Positions 1 through 6,563 of a DNA stretch of 15,159 bases are shown here, piece by piece. The first letter of the stretch is position 1; the number at the start of each line of letters is the position of its first letter. This DNA is from an uncultured archaeon. Lineage in GTDB: Archaea; Thermoproteota; Nitrososphaeria; Nitrososphaerales; CALBXV01. Location: positions 1 through 15,159 of the forward strand of contig CALBXV010000638.1 of NCBI GenBank assembly GCA_937890045.1, in the 5' to 3' direction. A program made the position numbers and the translations under genes. The notes beneath the pieces were generated by a model. The model did no database searches. It had not been told where the DNA came from and saw only the letters and a list, made by a program, of their open reading frames with translations.

Positions 1-2
1 AG

Positions 3-752
3 AACCACATCTTTATAGGGTGGGACAACCGCGTAGCTCTATCATCTGTTGTTGCAAAGTACAGTATCTCACTCCATAACGATGATTGTTCTATCCAGTT
101 CCTCAATCGCAGGAACTTACAAACCCAACATCTATATTACAGAAAGGCTTTCTTATCTGAAACCGGTCAATACTTTGACACACTAGATAGTAAGCCTTTT
201 TCTACAGAGTTTTCTTTCTCACGTTTTCTTGTTCCGGAACTATGTAAACTCCAACAGAAGGAAGGGTGGGCCATGTTTGTAGATGGTGACTTTCTTTTTC
301 TGGATGATGTGTCGAAATTATTTTCTTTGGTAGATAAGAAGTATGCTGTAATGTGTGTTAAGTTTAACTGGGTACCCCCAAAGGAAGAACGTTATAAACT
401 TGATGGAATCATACAGACACGCTACAGTAAAAAGCTTTGGTCTTCGTTGATGTTGTTTAATCTACAGCATCCGGATGTTATGCGTCTTAATAAGACTGTC
501 GTTAATGATTCGACGGGTTCGTTTCTTCATAAGTTCAGGTGGACCACCAAAGAAAATGTTGGAGGACTACCACCTGAATGGAACTACGTTCCGGATATAA
601 CCAGTAAGTCTATAGAGCCTAAAGCTATTCACTATACCAAAGGTGGACCGTGGTTTGAAGAATACCGGAACTGTCCGTATAGTGATATCTGGATAGAATA
701 CATGCATAAAATGCCTAAGAATTTTTTAACCAATAATTTATTGGATCAATGA
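3..752 (+). CDS. Glycosyltransferase-like protein, 5' partial
   Basis: The frame is open from the left edge, so the gene begins upstream; the ATG at 273 is internal, because the codons before it already encode conserved family sequence (FIGWD near visible residues 4-8, then FSFSRF). About 249 residues are visible. The features fit a GT-A-fold nucleotide-sugar glycosyltransferase: a DxD-type metal/sugar-nucleotide motif at visible residues 94-96 (VDGDF), a WSSLMLFN core strand, PPEWNYV, and a C-terminal IHYTKGGPWF block. The same blocks occur in order in the gene at 3715, so the two are paralogs. It probably moves a sugar onto a host surface glycan or a virion component, but donor and acceptor cannot be read from the sequence. 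Its TGA overlaps the next gene's ATG (ATGA at 749-752), which suggests translational coupling. Confidence 0.8.
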   Translation, partial: NHIFIGWDNRVALSSVVAKYSISLHNDDCSIQFLNRRNLQTQHLYYRKAFLSETGQYFDTLDSKPFSTEFSFSRFLVPELCKLQQKEGWAMFVDGDFLFLDDVSKLFSLVDKKYAVMCVKFNWVPPKEERYKLDGIIQTRYSKKLWSSLMLFNLQHPDVMRLNKTVVNDSTGSFLHKFRWTTKENVGGLPPEWNYVPDITSKSIEPKAIHYTKGGPWFEEYRNCPYSDIWIEYMHKMPKNFLTNNLLDQ

Positions 753-3025
753 TAATGAATAAAGATTTCACAGTCGTAACATCCTTTGCTGTGCGTGATT
801 GGGAAACGTATGGTAAAAGGTTTGTTGAAAGTTTCATAGAGTTCTGGCCTGAAACAATTAAGTTGCTTTGTTATTGTGACGGTTTCCCTATGCCGGAAGA
901 TGCCCCGCAGGTAGACAACATAGAATATATAGACCTGCTTGACAATCAAGATTTAATAGACTTCAAAGAAAGGAACAAACAATTCAATGGAACACTCCCA
1001 CAAAAACCTTACAACTTCTACGAAGATGCCATCAAATTTTGTCACAAAGTATATGCACAAAACATGGCAGCTAATAAAGCCAAAACTGAATGGTTACTTT
1101 GGCTCGACGCCGACAGTGTTACCTACGAACCAGTTGGAGTTCAACTTCTCAAGAAAGTCTGTGATAGTGAATATGACATCGTTTATCTTGGTCGTAAAGA
1201 CGCATATGCAACGTGTTCTTCATTTATAGGTTTCAATCTTAGTAGTAGTGTTACCCCTGTATTTATGGATGATTACGTTAATTACTACAACAGCGATGAG
1301 GTTTTAAAACTCAAGTGTTTCGCAGATAACTTCGTGTTTGATAGGGTGCGTATCATACATGAAGCACATGGTATGCGTTCTCTTGACCTGACACCTGACT
1401 GTACGATACTGGAAGCGTTTGATCTATGTGAACTCAGTAAAGCTATTATACATTTAAAGGGCAACAGGAAACGTACCAGTCGAGAAGTAAGAGTAACTGC
1501 CGCCAGATACCATGACCTGTTTAATACGGTTCAACATTATAAACGAAAGAATATTCTTGAGGTCGGTACATGGAATGGAGACACAGCTTGCGGTATGATT
1601 ATGGCAGCTTTCCAGAACAGTGATGAAGTACACTACACAGGCATAGATCTATTTGAAGATGCTGATGAGGTTAGCGATAAGAAAGAATTTAATGTAAAAG
1701 CTCACTACTCTAAGAAAGCAGTTTCTTTAAAGCTTCAGGCGTTAGCTAAAGAATATGAATTAGAGGATAAGAAACTTACGTTCCATCTTATAAAAGGAGA
1801 TTCAAAAGAGAAACTGAAGATCCTAAAGGATAAAAGCATGTGTGGGATGTATAATATTTTTCCCGATTTTGTTTTTATAGATGGTGGTCATTCAATAGAA
1901 ACTGTCAAGAGCGATTTTAATCACTGCAAGAACATCCCTGTCATAGTTATGGATGATTATTATACTGAAGATGAATCAGGAGGTATACCAGAACCAGAGT
2001 ATAGGGGCGTCAATGATATTTATAATGATGTGTTGGGAGGTACGAAGCGTACCGGTAAAAAGCAACGGATAATTATTCCTTCCAGTGATCGGGTTAAAGG
2101 TGGGGGGAATGTTAGTCTTGCGTTGATTGTAAATGATCCTAAGCTTCCAAAGTTACCTGATGTTAATAGAGTACCTGTACAGGTTAATCCAAGAGACTGT
2201 GTACCTTCAGATAACATACAGTTTAACGTCAAAGAAAATCTTAAACTCTTTAACAAACGTATGGTTGAAACCTGTCATTGGCATGACGGAAAGACTGTTA
2301 TAGTTTCAGGTGGCCCTTCGTTCAAGAAGAAGAAGAATCTAAACAAGATTAAGAAGCTTCAGGATTCAGGTGCAAAGGTTGTTTGTGTTAAGCATTCACA
2401 CAATCCCTTAATTGAGAACGGTATTATTCCGTGGGGTTGTGTCATTCTTGATCCGCGCCCATTCGACGGTGTATCAACACATGGTCACGTAAGAAAAGAC
2501 TTACTTGAGGAACCACATCCTGAAACAAATTATATTATTGCAAGCATGACCAATCCTGAAGTAACCAAACACATCAAAACGAACAAAGGTAAACTACTTG
2601 GATGGCATGCATTTACTAACTCCCTGACAGACATGAAAGAACTTGAAGGAGTACAAATGATAACAGGTGGTACTTGTTCAGCCATGAGATCGGTTGGTGT
2701 TATGCATGTGTTGGGGTTCAGAGAGTTTCATATCTTTGGTATGGACTGTTGCTATGAGGGCACACCTAAAGATATAGAAGAAAAAGATTTGTATGGTAAA
2801 AAGAAATGGCTTAAGGTTGGTATCCTTAATGAGAAAACAAATAAAGAAACAACGTTCTATACTACCGGTGAATTACTGGCATTAGCTCAAGACTTTGAAT
2901 CTCTTCTTGAGCGAGATCAGGAAGTTGATATGGATCTTTATGTGTACGGAGATGGTATGGTACCAACCATATTTAAGACATCTGACTATAAAATCAAACA
3001 GAGTTTCGACAAGAAATATACTTGA
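749..3025 (+). CDS. Three-domain protein: glycosyltransferase-like + SAM methyltransferase + DUF115/MptE-like
   Basis: Three enzyme-like blocks lie in one 758-residue chain. Residues 1 to about 235 look like a GT-A glycosyltransferase, with WLLWLDADS around 115-123 (DxD at D120 and D122). Residues about 255-440 look like a class I SAM methyltransferase: motif I ILEVGTWNGD at 269-278, YTGID at 296-300, DFVFIDGGH at 373-381 and VIVMDDYY at 398-405, the pattern of the Methyltransf_24 group. Residues about 510-745 look like DUF115 (MptE-like): VIVSGGPS at 517-524, GIIPWGCVILDPRP, and GGTCSAMRSVG with HIFGMD at 640-666. A surface-glycan building or modifying role is inferred from these domains and the flanking glycosyltransferases. 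The start may be ATG 749, which overlaps the previous stop, or ATG 755 two codons later. The domain calls are by motif only. Confidence 0.75.
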   Translation: MIMNKDFTVVTSFAVRDWETYGKRFVESFIEFWPETIKLLCYCDGFPMPEDAPQVDNIEYIDLLDNQDLIDFKERNKQFNGTLPQKPYNFYEDAIKFCHKVYAQNMAANKAKTEWLLWLDADSVTYEPVGVQLLKKVCDSEYDIVYLGRKDAYATCSSFIGFNLSSSVTPVFMDDYVNYYNSDEVLKLKCFADNFVFDRVRIIHEAHGMRSLDLTPDCTILEAFDLCELSKAIIHLKGNRKRTSREVRVTAARYHDLFNTVQHYKRKNILEVGTWNGDTACGMIMAAFQNSDEVHYTGIDLFEDADEVSDKKEFNVKAHYSKKAVSLKLQALAKEYELEDKKLTFHLIKGDSKEKLKILKDKSMCGMYNIFPDFVFIDGGHSIETVKSDFNHCKNIPVIVMDDYYTEDESGGIPEPEYRGVNDIYNDVLGGTKRTGKKQRIIIPSSDRVKGGGNVSLALIVNDPKLPKLPDVNRVPVQVNPRDCVPSDNIQFNVKENLKLFNKRMVETCHWHDGKTVIVSGGPSFKKKKNLNKIKKLQDSGAKVVCVKHSHNPLIENGIIPWGCVILDPRPFDGVSTHGHVRKDLLEEPHPETNYIIASMTNPEVTKHIKTNKGKLLGWHAFTNSLTDMKELEGVQMITGGTCSAMRSVGVMHVLGFREFHIFGMDCCYEGTPKDIEEKDLYGKKKWLKVGILNEKTNKETTFYTTGELLALAQDFESLLERDQEVDMDLYVYGDGMVPTIFKTSDYKIKQSFDKKYT

Positions 3026-3050
3026 CAATCTTTCATATTTGAGGTTTATT
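3022..3050 (+). promoter_or_regulatory. Candidate sigma70-type promoter before the lysis cassette
   Basis: TTGACA at 3022-3027 is a perfect -35 box. It is followed by a 17-base spacer and TTTATT at 3045-3050, which matches 4 of 6 bases of the -10 consensus. The -35 box overlaps the stop codon of the three-domain gene. The next gene starts at 3133, leaving an AT-rich leader of about 75 bases with AAGGA before its ATG. Host polymerase could use this site to drive the lysis cassette separately. The weak -10 box is the main doubt. Confidence 0.45.
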
Positions 3051-3132
3051 AGGTATATTATATAAATAAGGTTTATCTCTATAAAAAACCTGAGAGAAAA
3101 AAAATAACAGAAAAAAAAGGATATTTTATAAA

Positions 3133-3327
3133 ATGGAAATGTTATTGAGTGTATGGGCATTGATACCTGAATGGGTACAGGCTCTATGTGGATTAGTGAC
3201 AGCCGCGACGGCGGTGACTGCACTAACTCCCTCTAAAGCAGACGATACTATTATAAATTCGATTCTAAAAGTTCTCAATCTATTAGCTGGTAATTTCGGA
3301 AAGAATATCAACGCTGATGATGTCTAG
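3133..3327 (+). CDS. Small membrane protein, probable holin-like
   Basis: This 64-residue protein has one hydrophobic segment at about residues 9-31 (rich in Leu, Ala, Val and Thr). It is followed by [18 protein letters not shown] and an amphipathic stretch ending LLAGNFGKN. Small proteins with a TP-x-x-x-DD-T-I-x-x-x-x-LKV-x-x-x-LA-x-N-x-G pattern are common in phage lysis regions and are often called holin or holin-like. That name is inferred from the pattern and from the immediately following spanin-like pair; no lysin gene is visible beside it. An AAGGA lies about 11 bases before the ATG, and the end overlaps the next gene by 11 bases. It could be another small lysis-associated membrane protein. 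Confidence 0.6.
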   Translation: MEMLLSVWALIPEWVQALCGLVTAATAVTALTPSKADDTIINSILKVLNLLAGNFGKNINADDV

Positions 3328-3514
3328 TTTAATAGGGTTTGGTATTGCCTCACTGGTAATTGTGCTTATGTTTTGGGCCGTATTCCGGTGGGGTAAGACC
3401 TCACAAAAGAAGGAAGATCTAGATGAGACAGTCGAAATTAAAGACAAGCAGCTACGTACTCGCAAGCCTACTATGCGTGAGCTTGTTGACCGGTTGCGTA
3501 AGGGGGGTTTTTAA
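3317..3514 (+). CDS. Small inner-membrane protein, candidate i-spanin (Rz-like)
   Basis: This 65-residue protein has an N-terminal transmembrane helix (about residues 4-24), followed by a charged soluble tail that ends [10 protein letters not shown]. The gene that begins inside it in another frame, at 3423, encodes a lipoprotein; that is the classic Rz/Rz1 arrangement, in which the inner-membrane and outer-membrane spanins overlap. An i-spanin would span the periplasm with its partner and fuse inner and outer membranes at the last lysis step. It is much shorter than lambda Rz (153 residues), so its periplasmic part is small and the role rests mainly on gene architecture. Two adjacent ATGs, 3317 and 3320, are possible starts; GGAAAG lies upstream. 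Confidence 0.6.
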   Translation: MMSSLIGFGIASLVIVLMFWAVFRWGKTSQKKEDLDETVEIKDKQLRTRKPTMRELVDRLRKGGF

Positions 3515-3665
3515 TACCTGCCCACCTGTTGTTGTTTATACCCACGAACAACAGAAGAAAGCTGCGACTGAACTGGGACAACTTGAAACAGATTCAGCGG
3601 TTCTGGACATGATGCTTGATTATGCAAAGCTTCGTGAACAATTGGGGTATTGTATATCAGATTAA
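3423..3665 (+). CDS. Lipoprotein, candidate o-spanin (Rz1-like), embedded
   Basis: This 80-residue protein starts inside the preceding gene, in a different frame, and extends about 150 bases past it. The N-terminus is a lipoprotein signal: basic residues (R2, K5, K7), a hydrophobic core, and lipobox LTGC at 22-25, so C25 would be acylated. The residue after the cysteine is Val rather than Asp, which favours outer-membrane sorting. The mature part contains NTCPPVVVY, then a helical AATELGQLE...LDYAKLREQ stretch and a near-terminal Cys. Similar short lipoproteins with a CPP motif follow small membrane proteins in many phages. It is shorter on proline than lambda Rz1. AAGGAAG lies just before the ATG. 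It probably pairs with the product of 3317-3514 to disrupt the outer membrane. Confidence 0.68.
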   Translation: MRQSKLKTSSYVLASLLCVSLLTGCVRGVFNTCPPVVVYTHEQQKKAATELGQLETDSAVLDMMLDYAKLREQLGYCISD

Positions 3666-3714
3666 AAGGTATTATTGTGTATTCGTAGTTTTATTTTAAA
3701 GGAGAGAAAAAGCT

Positions 3715-4449
3715 ATGAATAAAGACGTAATGCCTATTTTTATTGGTTGGGACCCTAACGAGATCGCAGCCTATAATGTGTTGGCTCACTCTATTAACGC
3801 TAGAGCCAGCCGTCCGGTATCCATTACGCCACTGATGTTATCTCAGCTTGGAGGACTTATGTGGCGTGATAGAAACCTACTTCAATCCACACAGTTCTCG
3901 TTCTCTAGATTCCTGACCCCATACCTTAATGGTTATAAGGGTTGGGCTTTGTTTATGGATTGTGATATGCTGGTGCTTGATGATATGGCTAACCTGTTTG
4001 ATCTATGTGATGACAGGTATGCAGTCATGGTAGTCAAACACGATCATGATCCAGAAGAGAAGGTTAAATTTCTTGGTGCTACACAGACCAAGTACGAGAA
4101 GAAAAACTGGTCAAGTGTTGTGTTGTATAACTGTAATAAATGCACAGCACTGACACCTGAATACGTTAATACAGCAACAGGTCTTGATCTTCATCAGTTT
4201 AAATGGTTAGGTGACGATAATCTTATCGGAGAGATCCCACACAAATGGAATCATCTGGTAGGTTATGATCAGAGTGTAGATGTATCAGAGATATCTAACA
4301 TTCACTGGACTATTGGTGGACCTTACTTTGATGAGTATGCCGGTTGCGACTATTCTGATGTATGGGTAGATGAACGACAGGATATGTTGTTTGCTACTGA
4401 CGGAAGAAAATCTGAATATCTTAAATTAGCAGGTGGAACACATGCTTAA
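3715..4449 (+). CDS. Glycosyltransferase-like protein (paralog of the left-edge gene)
   Basis: This complete 244-residue protein carries the blocks of the partial gene at 3-752: PIFIGWDPNE at 7-16, FSFSRFLTPY at 61-70, the DxD motif FMDCDM at 80-85 (D82, D84), NWSSVVLYN at 131-139, IPHKWNHL at 174-181 and IHWTIGGPYF at 196-205. This is the signature of a GT-A-fold glycosyltransferase that uses a nucleotide sugar and a divalent metal; the late His (H197) resembles the metal-binding His in family-8-like enzymes. No signal peptide or membrane helix is seen, so it should act in the cytoplasm. AAAGGAGAG lies 7-8 bases before the ATG, one of the best ribosome sites in the window. Its end overlaps the lipoprotein gene by 8 bases. 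Substrate unknown. Confidence 0.82.
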   Translation: MNKDVMPIFIGWDPNEIAAYNVLAHSINARASRPVSITPLMLSQLGGLMWRDRNLLQSTQFSFSRFLTPYLNGYKGWALFMDCDMLVLDDMANLFDLCDDRYAVMVVKHDHDPEEKVKFLGATQTKYEKKNWSSVVLYNCNKCTALTPEYVNTATGLDLHQFKWLGDDNLIGEIPHKWNHLVGYDQSVDVSEISNIHWTIGGPYFDEYAGCDYSDVWVDERQDMLFATDGRKSEYLKLAGGTHA

Positions 4450-4711
4450 AAAAATACTAACGACGTTACTTATTGTACCTATGTTTATGATTGCTGCGTG
4501 TAATCACGATGATGAAGATAAAAAACAACCAAAGATTCCCATAGATCCTGTGATTTATCCTGAAGAGGTTATGCAGCCAAAGATTCCTATAGATCCTGTG
4601 GTTATTACTGTAGATCCTGTGAATATTATTCCCATAGATCCTGTGGTTTATCCAGAGGAGATTGTGCGGCTAAATATTCCTATAGATCCTGTGATTTATC
4701 CTGAAGATTAG
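4442..4711 (+). CDS. Small repeat-containing lipoprotein
   Basis: The protein has 89 residues from ATG 4442. A GTG three codons earlier (4433) is possible, but AGGTGG at 4431-4436 sits correctly for the ATG and overlaps that GTG. The N-terminus MLKKILTTLLIVPMFMIAAC is a lipoprotein signal with lipobox IAAC and acylated C20; Asn follows, so outer-membrane sorting is likely. After a short acidic linker (NHDDED) nearly all of the mature chain is degenerate repeats of IPIDPVIYPEE, five copies of an IDPV/VDPV core. No enzymatic domain is present. It may be a surface-exposed or periplasmic spacer, perhaps a superinfection-exclusion lipoprotein; that is speculation from its type only. Its stop overlaps the stop of nrdJ on the other strand. 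Confidence 0.7.
   Translation: MLKKILTTLLIVPMFMIAACNHDDEDKKQPKIPIDPVIYPEEVMQPKIPIDPVVITVDPVNIIPIDPVVYPEEIVRLNIPIDPVIYPED
4529..4708 (+). repeat. In-frame degenerate repeat within the lipoprotein gene
   Basis: The 11-mer TAGATCCTGTG occurs five times, at 4542, 4590, 4611, 4635 and 4683. The spacings are 48, 21, 24 and 48 bases, all multiples of three. The long unit (48 bases, 16 residues) encodes about PKIPIDPVIYPEEVMQ; the 21-24-base intervals look like shortened units. Third-position changes between copies (CCC/CCT, GTG ATT/GTG GTT) suggest old duplication with some divergence. Confidence 0.8.
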
Positions 4712-6405
4712 GAACAAGATTTAGAACCAGTCTCTGTATCGAAGAAACACGCATTACCTCCATTGGATTCTTCTTTAGTGGCTGGTTCTATTTTGTTTAG
4801 AATACCATATCGTTTTCCTGCAATGCGGAAGGTGGTAACACCCTTTAGTTTACCCTTCCATGCTTTCTTATAGATCTCTTTAAACTCCTCAAACGTAACC
4901 CCATCCCCCACATTAATTGTCTTTGATATAGCACTGTCTATGAACGGTTGTGCTGCTATCTGCGTGGATAGGTGAGCATCTGTATCAAGATCATCTACAG
5001 TCTCTCCTCTTATGTCGTACCTGTTATAGACATAATCCTTAAGATTAACTATGGTTGGTCCGTTCTCTGTTATTAAGGTTCGGTTTACTTCTAGTGCGAA
5101 CACGGGTTCAAGCCCACTAGAGATGTTGTCTGCACAAAAACTTATGGTACCAGTAGGAGCTATGGATGTTAGGTGGCTGTTCCTTAATCCATTTGTCTTT
5201 ATCTTATTCTTTAACTCTTGCGGTAGTCTCTGAACGAATGAACTACTCTCAAGATATTTATCCTTATCGAATAAAGGAAACGAACCCTTCTCTTTGGCTA
5301 GATCAGAACTTGCTTCGTAAGCTGAGTGACAGATGATACCCAACACTCTTCGTACAAATCTAAGAGCTTCAGGACTACCATACTTTAATCCAAGAAGAGT
5401 AAGGGTGTTACCGAGAGCTGTGATACCAAGACCCATACGACGTTTGTCTTTAGCTTCCGACTCCTGTTGGTCAAGTGGATAGTTGGTACGGTCTATGATG
5501 TTATCCATAGCCCTCACAACAGGTTCAACATCTTCCTTTAGTCTGTCATAAAGAAAGGTACCTTCGTCCATGTACTGTACAAGATTAAAACTACCCAACA
5601 GACACGCACCGTAAGGGGGTAGAGGCTGCTCACCACACGGGTTAGTAGATTCTATATGCTCACAATAATTTAGGGGGTTGTCTTGGTTAATACGATCTAT
5701 GAACAGGACACCGGGTTCAGCCCAATCCCAATTGGCTCTCATTATTTCATCCCACAGAGCCACCGAATTAATTTCGTTATAGACCCTATCATTAAATCGT
5801 AACTGGAATGGCTTGTCCCTTACGACACAATCCATGAACTCATCAGTAATACCTATAGAGATATTAAAGTTGGTTAGTTCGTTGGTGTTTTGTTTTGATC
5901 GAATGAATGTTTCTATATCCGGATGGTCTACCCTCAAGACACCCATCATCGCGCCGCGTCTGTGCCCCGCTGAAACAATTGTACGACAAATCGCATCATA
6001 GATGTGCATAAATGAAACAGGACCGCTGGCAGAAGAATCAAGAGAAACAATACGATCCCCCATAGGACGGATACGATTAAAATCATAACCAATTCCACCA
6101 CCTCTACGCATTGTTTCAGCAGCTTCAGTAGCTTTTGCCATGATACTTTCCATGCTATCTTCAATGATGCCAGATACAAAACAATTAAACGAAGTAACAT
6201 CGCGTGGACTCCCCATAGCTGATTGGATTCTACCAGCTGGCATGAATCTCATATTCAGAAAAATATCTTTGAGTTGTTCAGAGTGTTCATCATTATCACA
6301 CATCGCATATGTAATTCTATACATAGCTTCTTCAAATGACTCATTAGGTAAACGATATTTATCGGCATGTAGTTGTTCACAAACCGGCACAATTGGTCCA
6401 TACAT
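4708..6405 (-). CDS. nrdJ: Class II (B12-dependent) ribonucleotide reductase, compact phage form
   Basis: This 565-residue protein would reduce ribonucleotides to deoxyribonucleotides with adenosylcobalamin as radical source. Diagnostic pieces are SFNCFVSG, with the first redox Cys at C75; the active-site loop NPCGE at 255-259, with thiyl C257 and proton-relay E259; the second redox Cys C268 in ACLLGSFNL; and the phosphate-binding PTGTIS at 417-422. MRRGGGIGYDFNRIRP and HRRGAMMGVLRVDHPDI are also RNR blocks. No N-terminal ATP-cone is present, and the protein is far shorter than the L. leichmannii enzyme. The tail has C553 and C564, a candidate re-reducing pair. Class II is assigned by overall pattern and the absence of a visible small subunit or activase. 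The ATG is preceded by an in-frame stop 9 bases upstream and has only a weak ribosome site. It is the last gene of the leftward operon, behind an unusual leader (6406-6563). Confidence 0.88.
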   Translation of the reverse strand: MYGPIVPVCEQLHADKYRLPNESFEEAMYRITYAMCDNDEHSEQLKDIFLNMRFMPAGRIQSAMGSPRDVTSFNCFVSGIIEDSMESIMAKATEAAETMRRGGGIGYDFNRIRPMGDRIVSLDSSASGPVSFMHIYDAICRTIVSAGHRRGAMMGVLRVDHPDIETFIRSKQNTNELTNFNISIGITDEFMDCVVRDKPFQLRFNDRVYNEINSVALWDEIMRANWDWAEPGVLFIDRINQDNPLNYCEHIESTNPCGEQPLPPYGACLLGSFNLVQYMDEGTFLYDRLKEDVEPVVRAMDNIIDRTNYPLDQQESEAKDKRRMGLGITALGNTLTLLGLKYGSPEALRFVRRVLGIICHSAYEASSDLAKEKGSFPLFDKDKYLESSSFVQRLPQELKNKIKTNGLRNSHLTSIAPTGTISFCADNISSGLEPVFALEVNRTLITENGPTIVNLKDYVYNRYDIRGETVDDLDTDAHLSTQIAAQPFIDSAISKTINVGDGVTFEEFKEIYKKAWKGKLKGVTTFRIAGKRYGILNKIEPATKEESNGGNACFFDTETGSKSCS

Positions 6406-6563
6406 AATTTTTTATTCCAAACTTGTTGACTGATGGGGACTTCACCACTATTCTAGTAAAATTATAGCCGTAGGATCGCTCAGGACGCGCAACTCTACCA
6501 GTAGATGATGCAACATACCCGAAAAGGAGAGATGTTTCTGTACGGGGCTGTGAGGCCCGTCAG
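6406..6563 (-). promoter_or_regulatory. Candidate structured RNA leader of nrdJ
   Basis: This roughly 155-base gap is the only sizeable one inside the leftward operon, and it is visibly richer in G and C than its flanks. Two stems can be drawn in the leftward transcript. (1) Positions 6538-6563: CTG/CAG plus ACGGG/CCCGT, one bulged base and one mismatch near the loop; it overlaps the DUF3310 stop codon. (2) Positions 6470-6498: GUAG/CUAC enclosing GUUGC/GCGAU, with one A/C mismatch and two G-U pairs, around a 9-base loop. The two G-U pairs form only in the leftward RNA, which supports that strand. No U-tract follows, so simple termination is unlikely. No B12-box or standard cobalamin-riboswitch core is recognisable, although nrdJ is a gene that B12 riboswitches often control. 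It could instead be an RNA-processing site or a promoter region. Confidence 0.45.

Noticed and set aside
273..752. Complete 159-residue protein from the ATG at 273
   Set aside because: The frame is open to the window edge and the upstream codons encode conserved FIGWD and FSFSRF motifs shared with the gene at 3715; the ATG is internal.
3069..3091. Intrinsic terminator AGGTTT/AAACCT
   Set aside because: The stem is only six pairs with an AT-rich loop of 11 bases, and neither side is followed by a T-tract in the direction of transcription (A-rich on the plus strand).
4433..4444. GTG at 4433 as start of the lipoprotein
   Set aside because: The GTG is part of the AGGTGG ribosome site for the ATG at 4442, which begins a normal lipoprotein signal (MLKK).
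4583..4693. Shared 11-mer CTATAGATCCT between the lipoprotein repeat and the right-end array
   Set aside because: One match of 11 bases between two AT-rich low-complexity repeats is plausible by chance, and the coding repeats do not follow the 13-bp period.
5051..6433. Several open frames opposite nrdJ (for example 5813-6001, 6140-6433 on the plus strand)
   Set aside because: They are antisense shadows of a strongly conserved RNR gene and have no ribosome sites or recognisable content.
6406..6559. Possible tRNA or hammerhead ribozyme
   Set aside because: A GGTAGAG string resembles a D-arm and CTGACGG...GAAA resembles a hammerhead, but no T-arm (GTTCRA) or acceptor pairing is present and no proper stem II can be formed.
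6406..6559. Standard cobalamin riboswitch
   Set aside because: Expected from the B12-dependent gene, but no B12 box or conserved core could be recognised by eye; kept as an unclassified structured leader instead.
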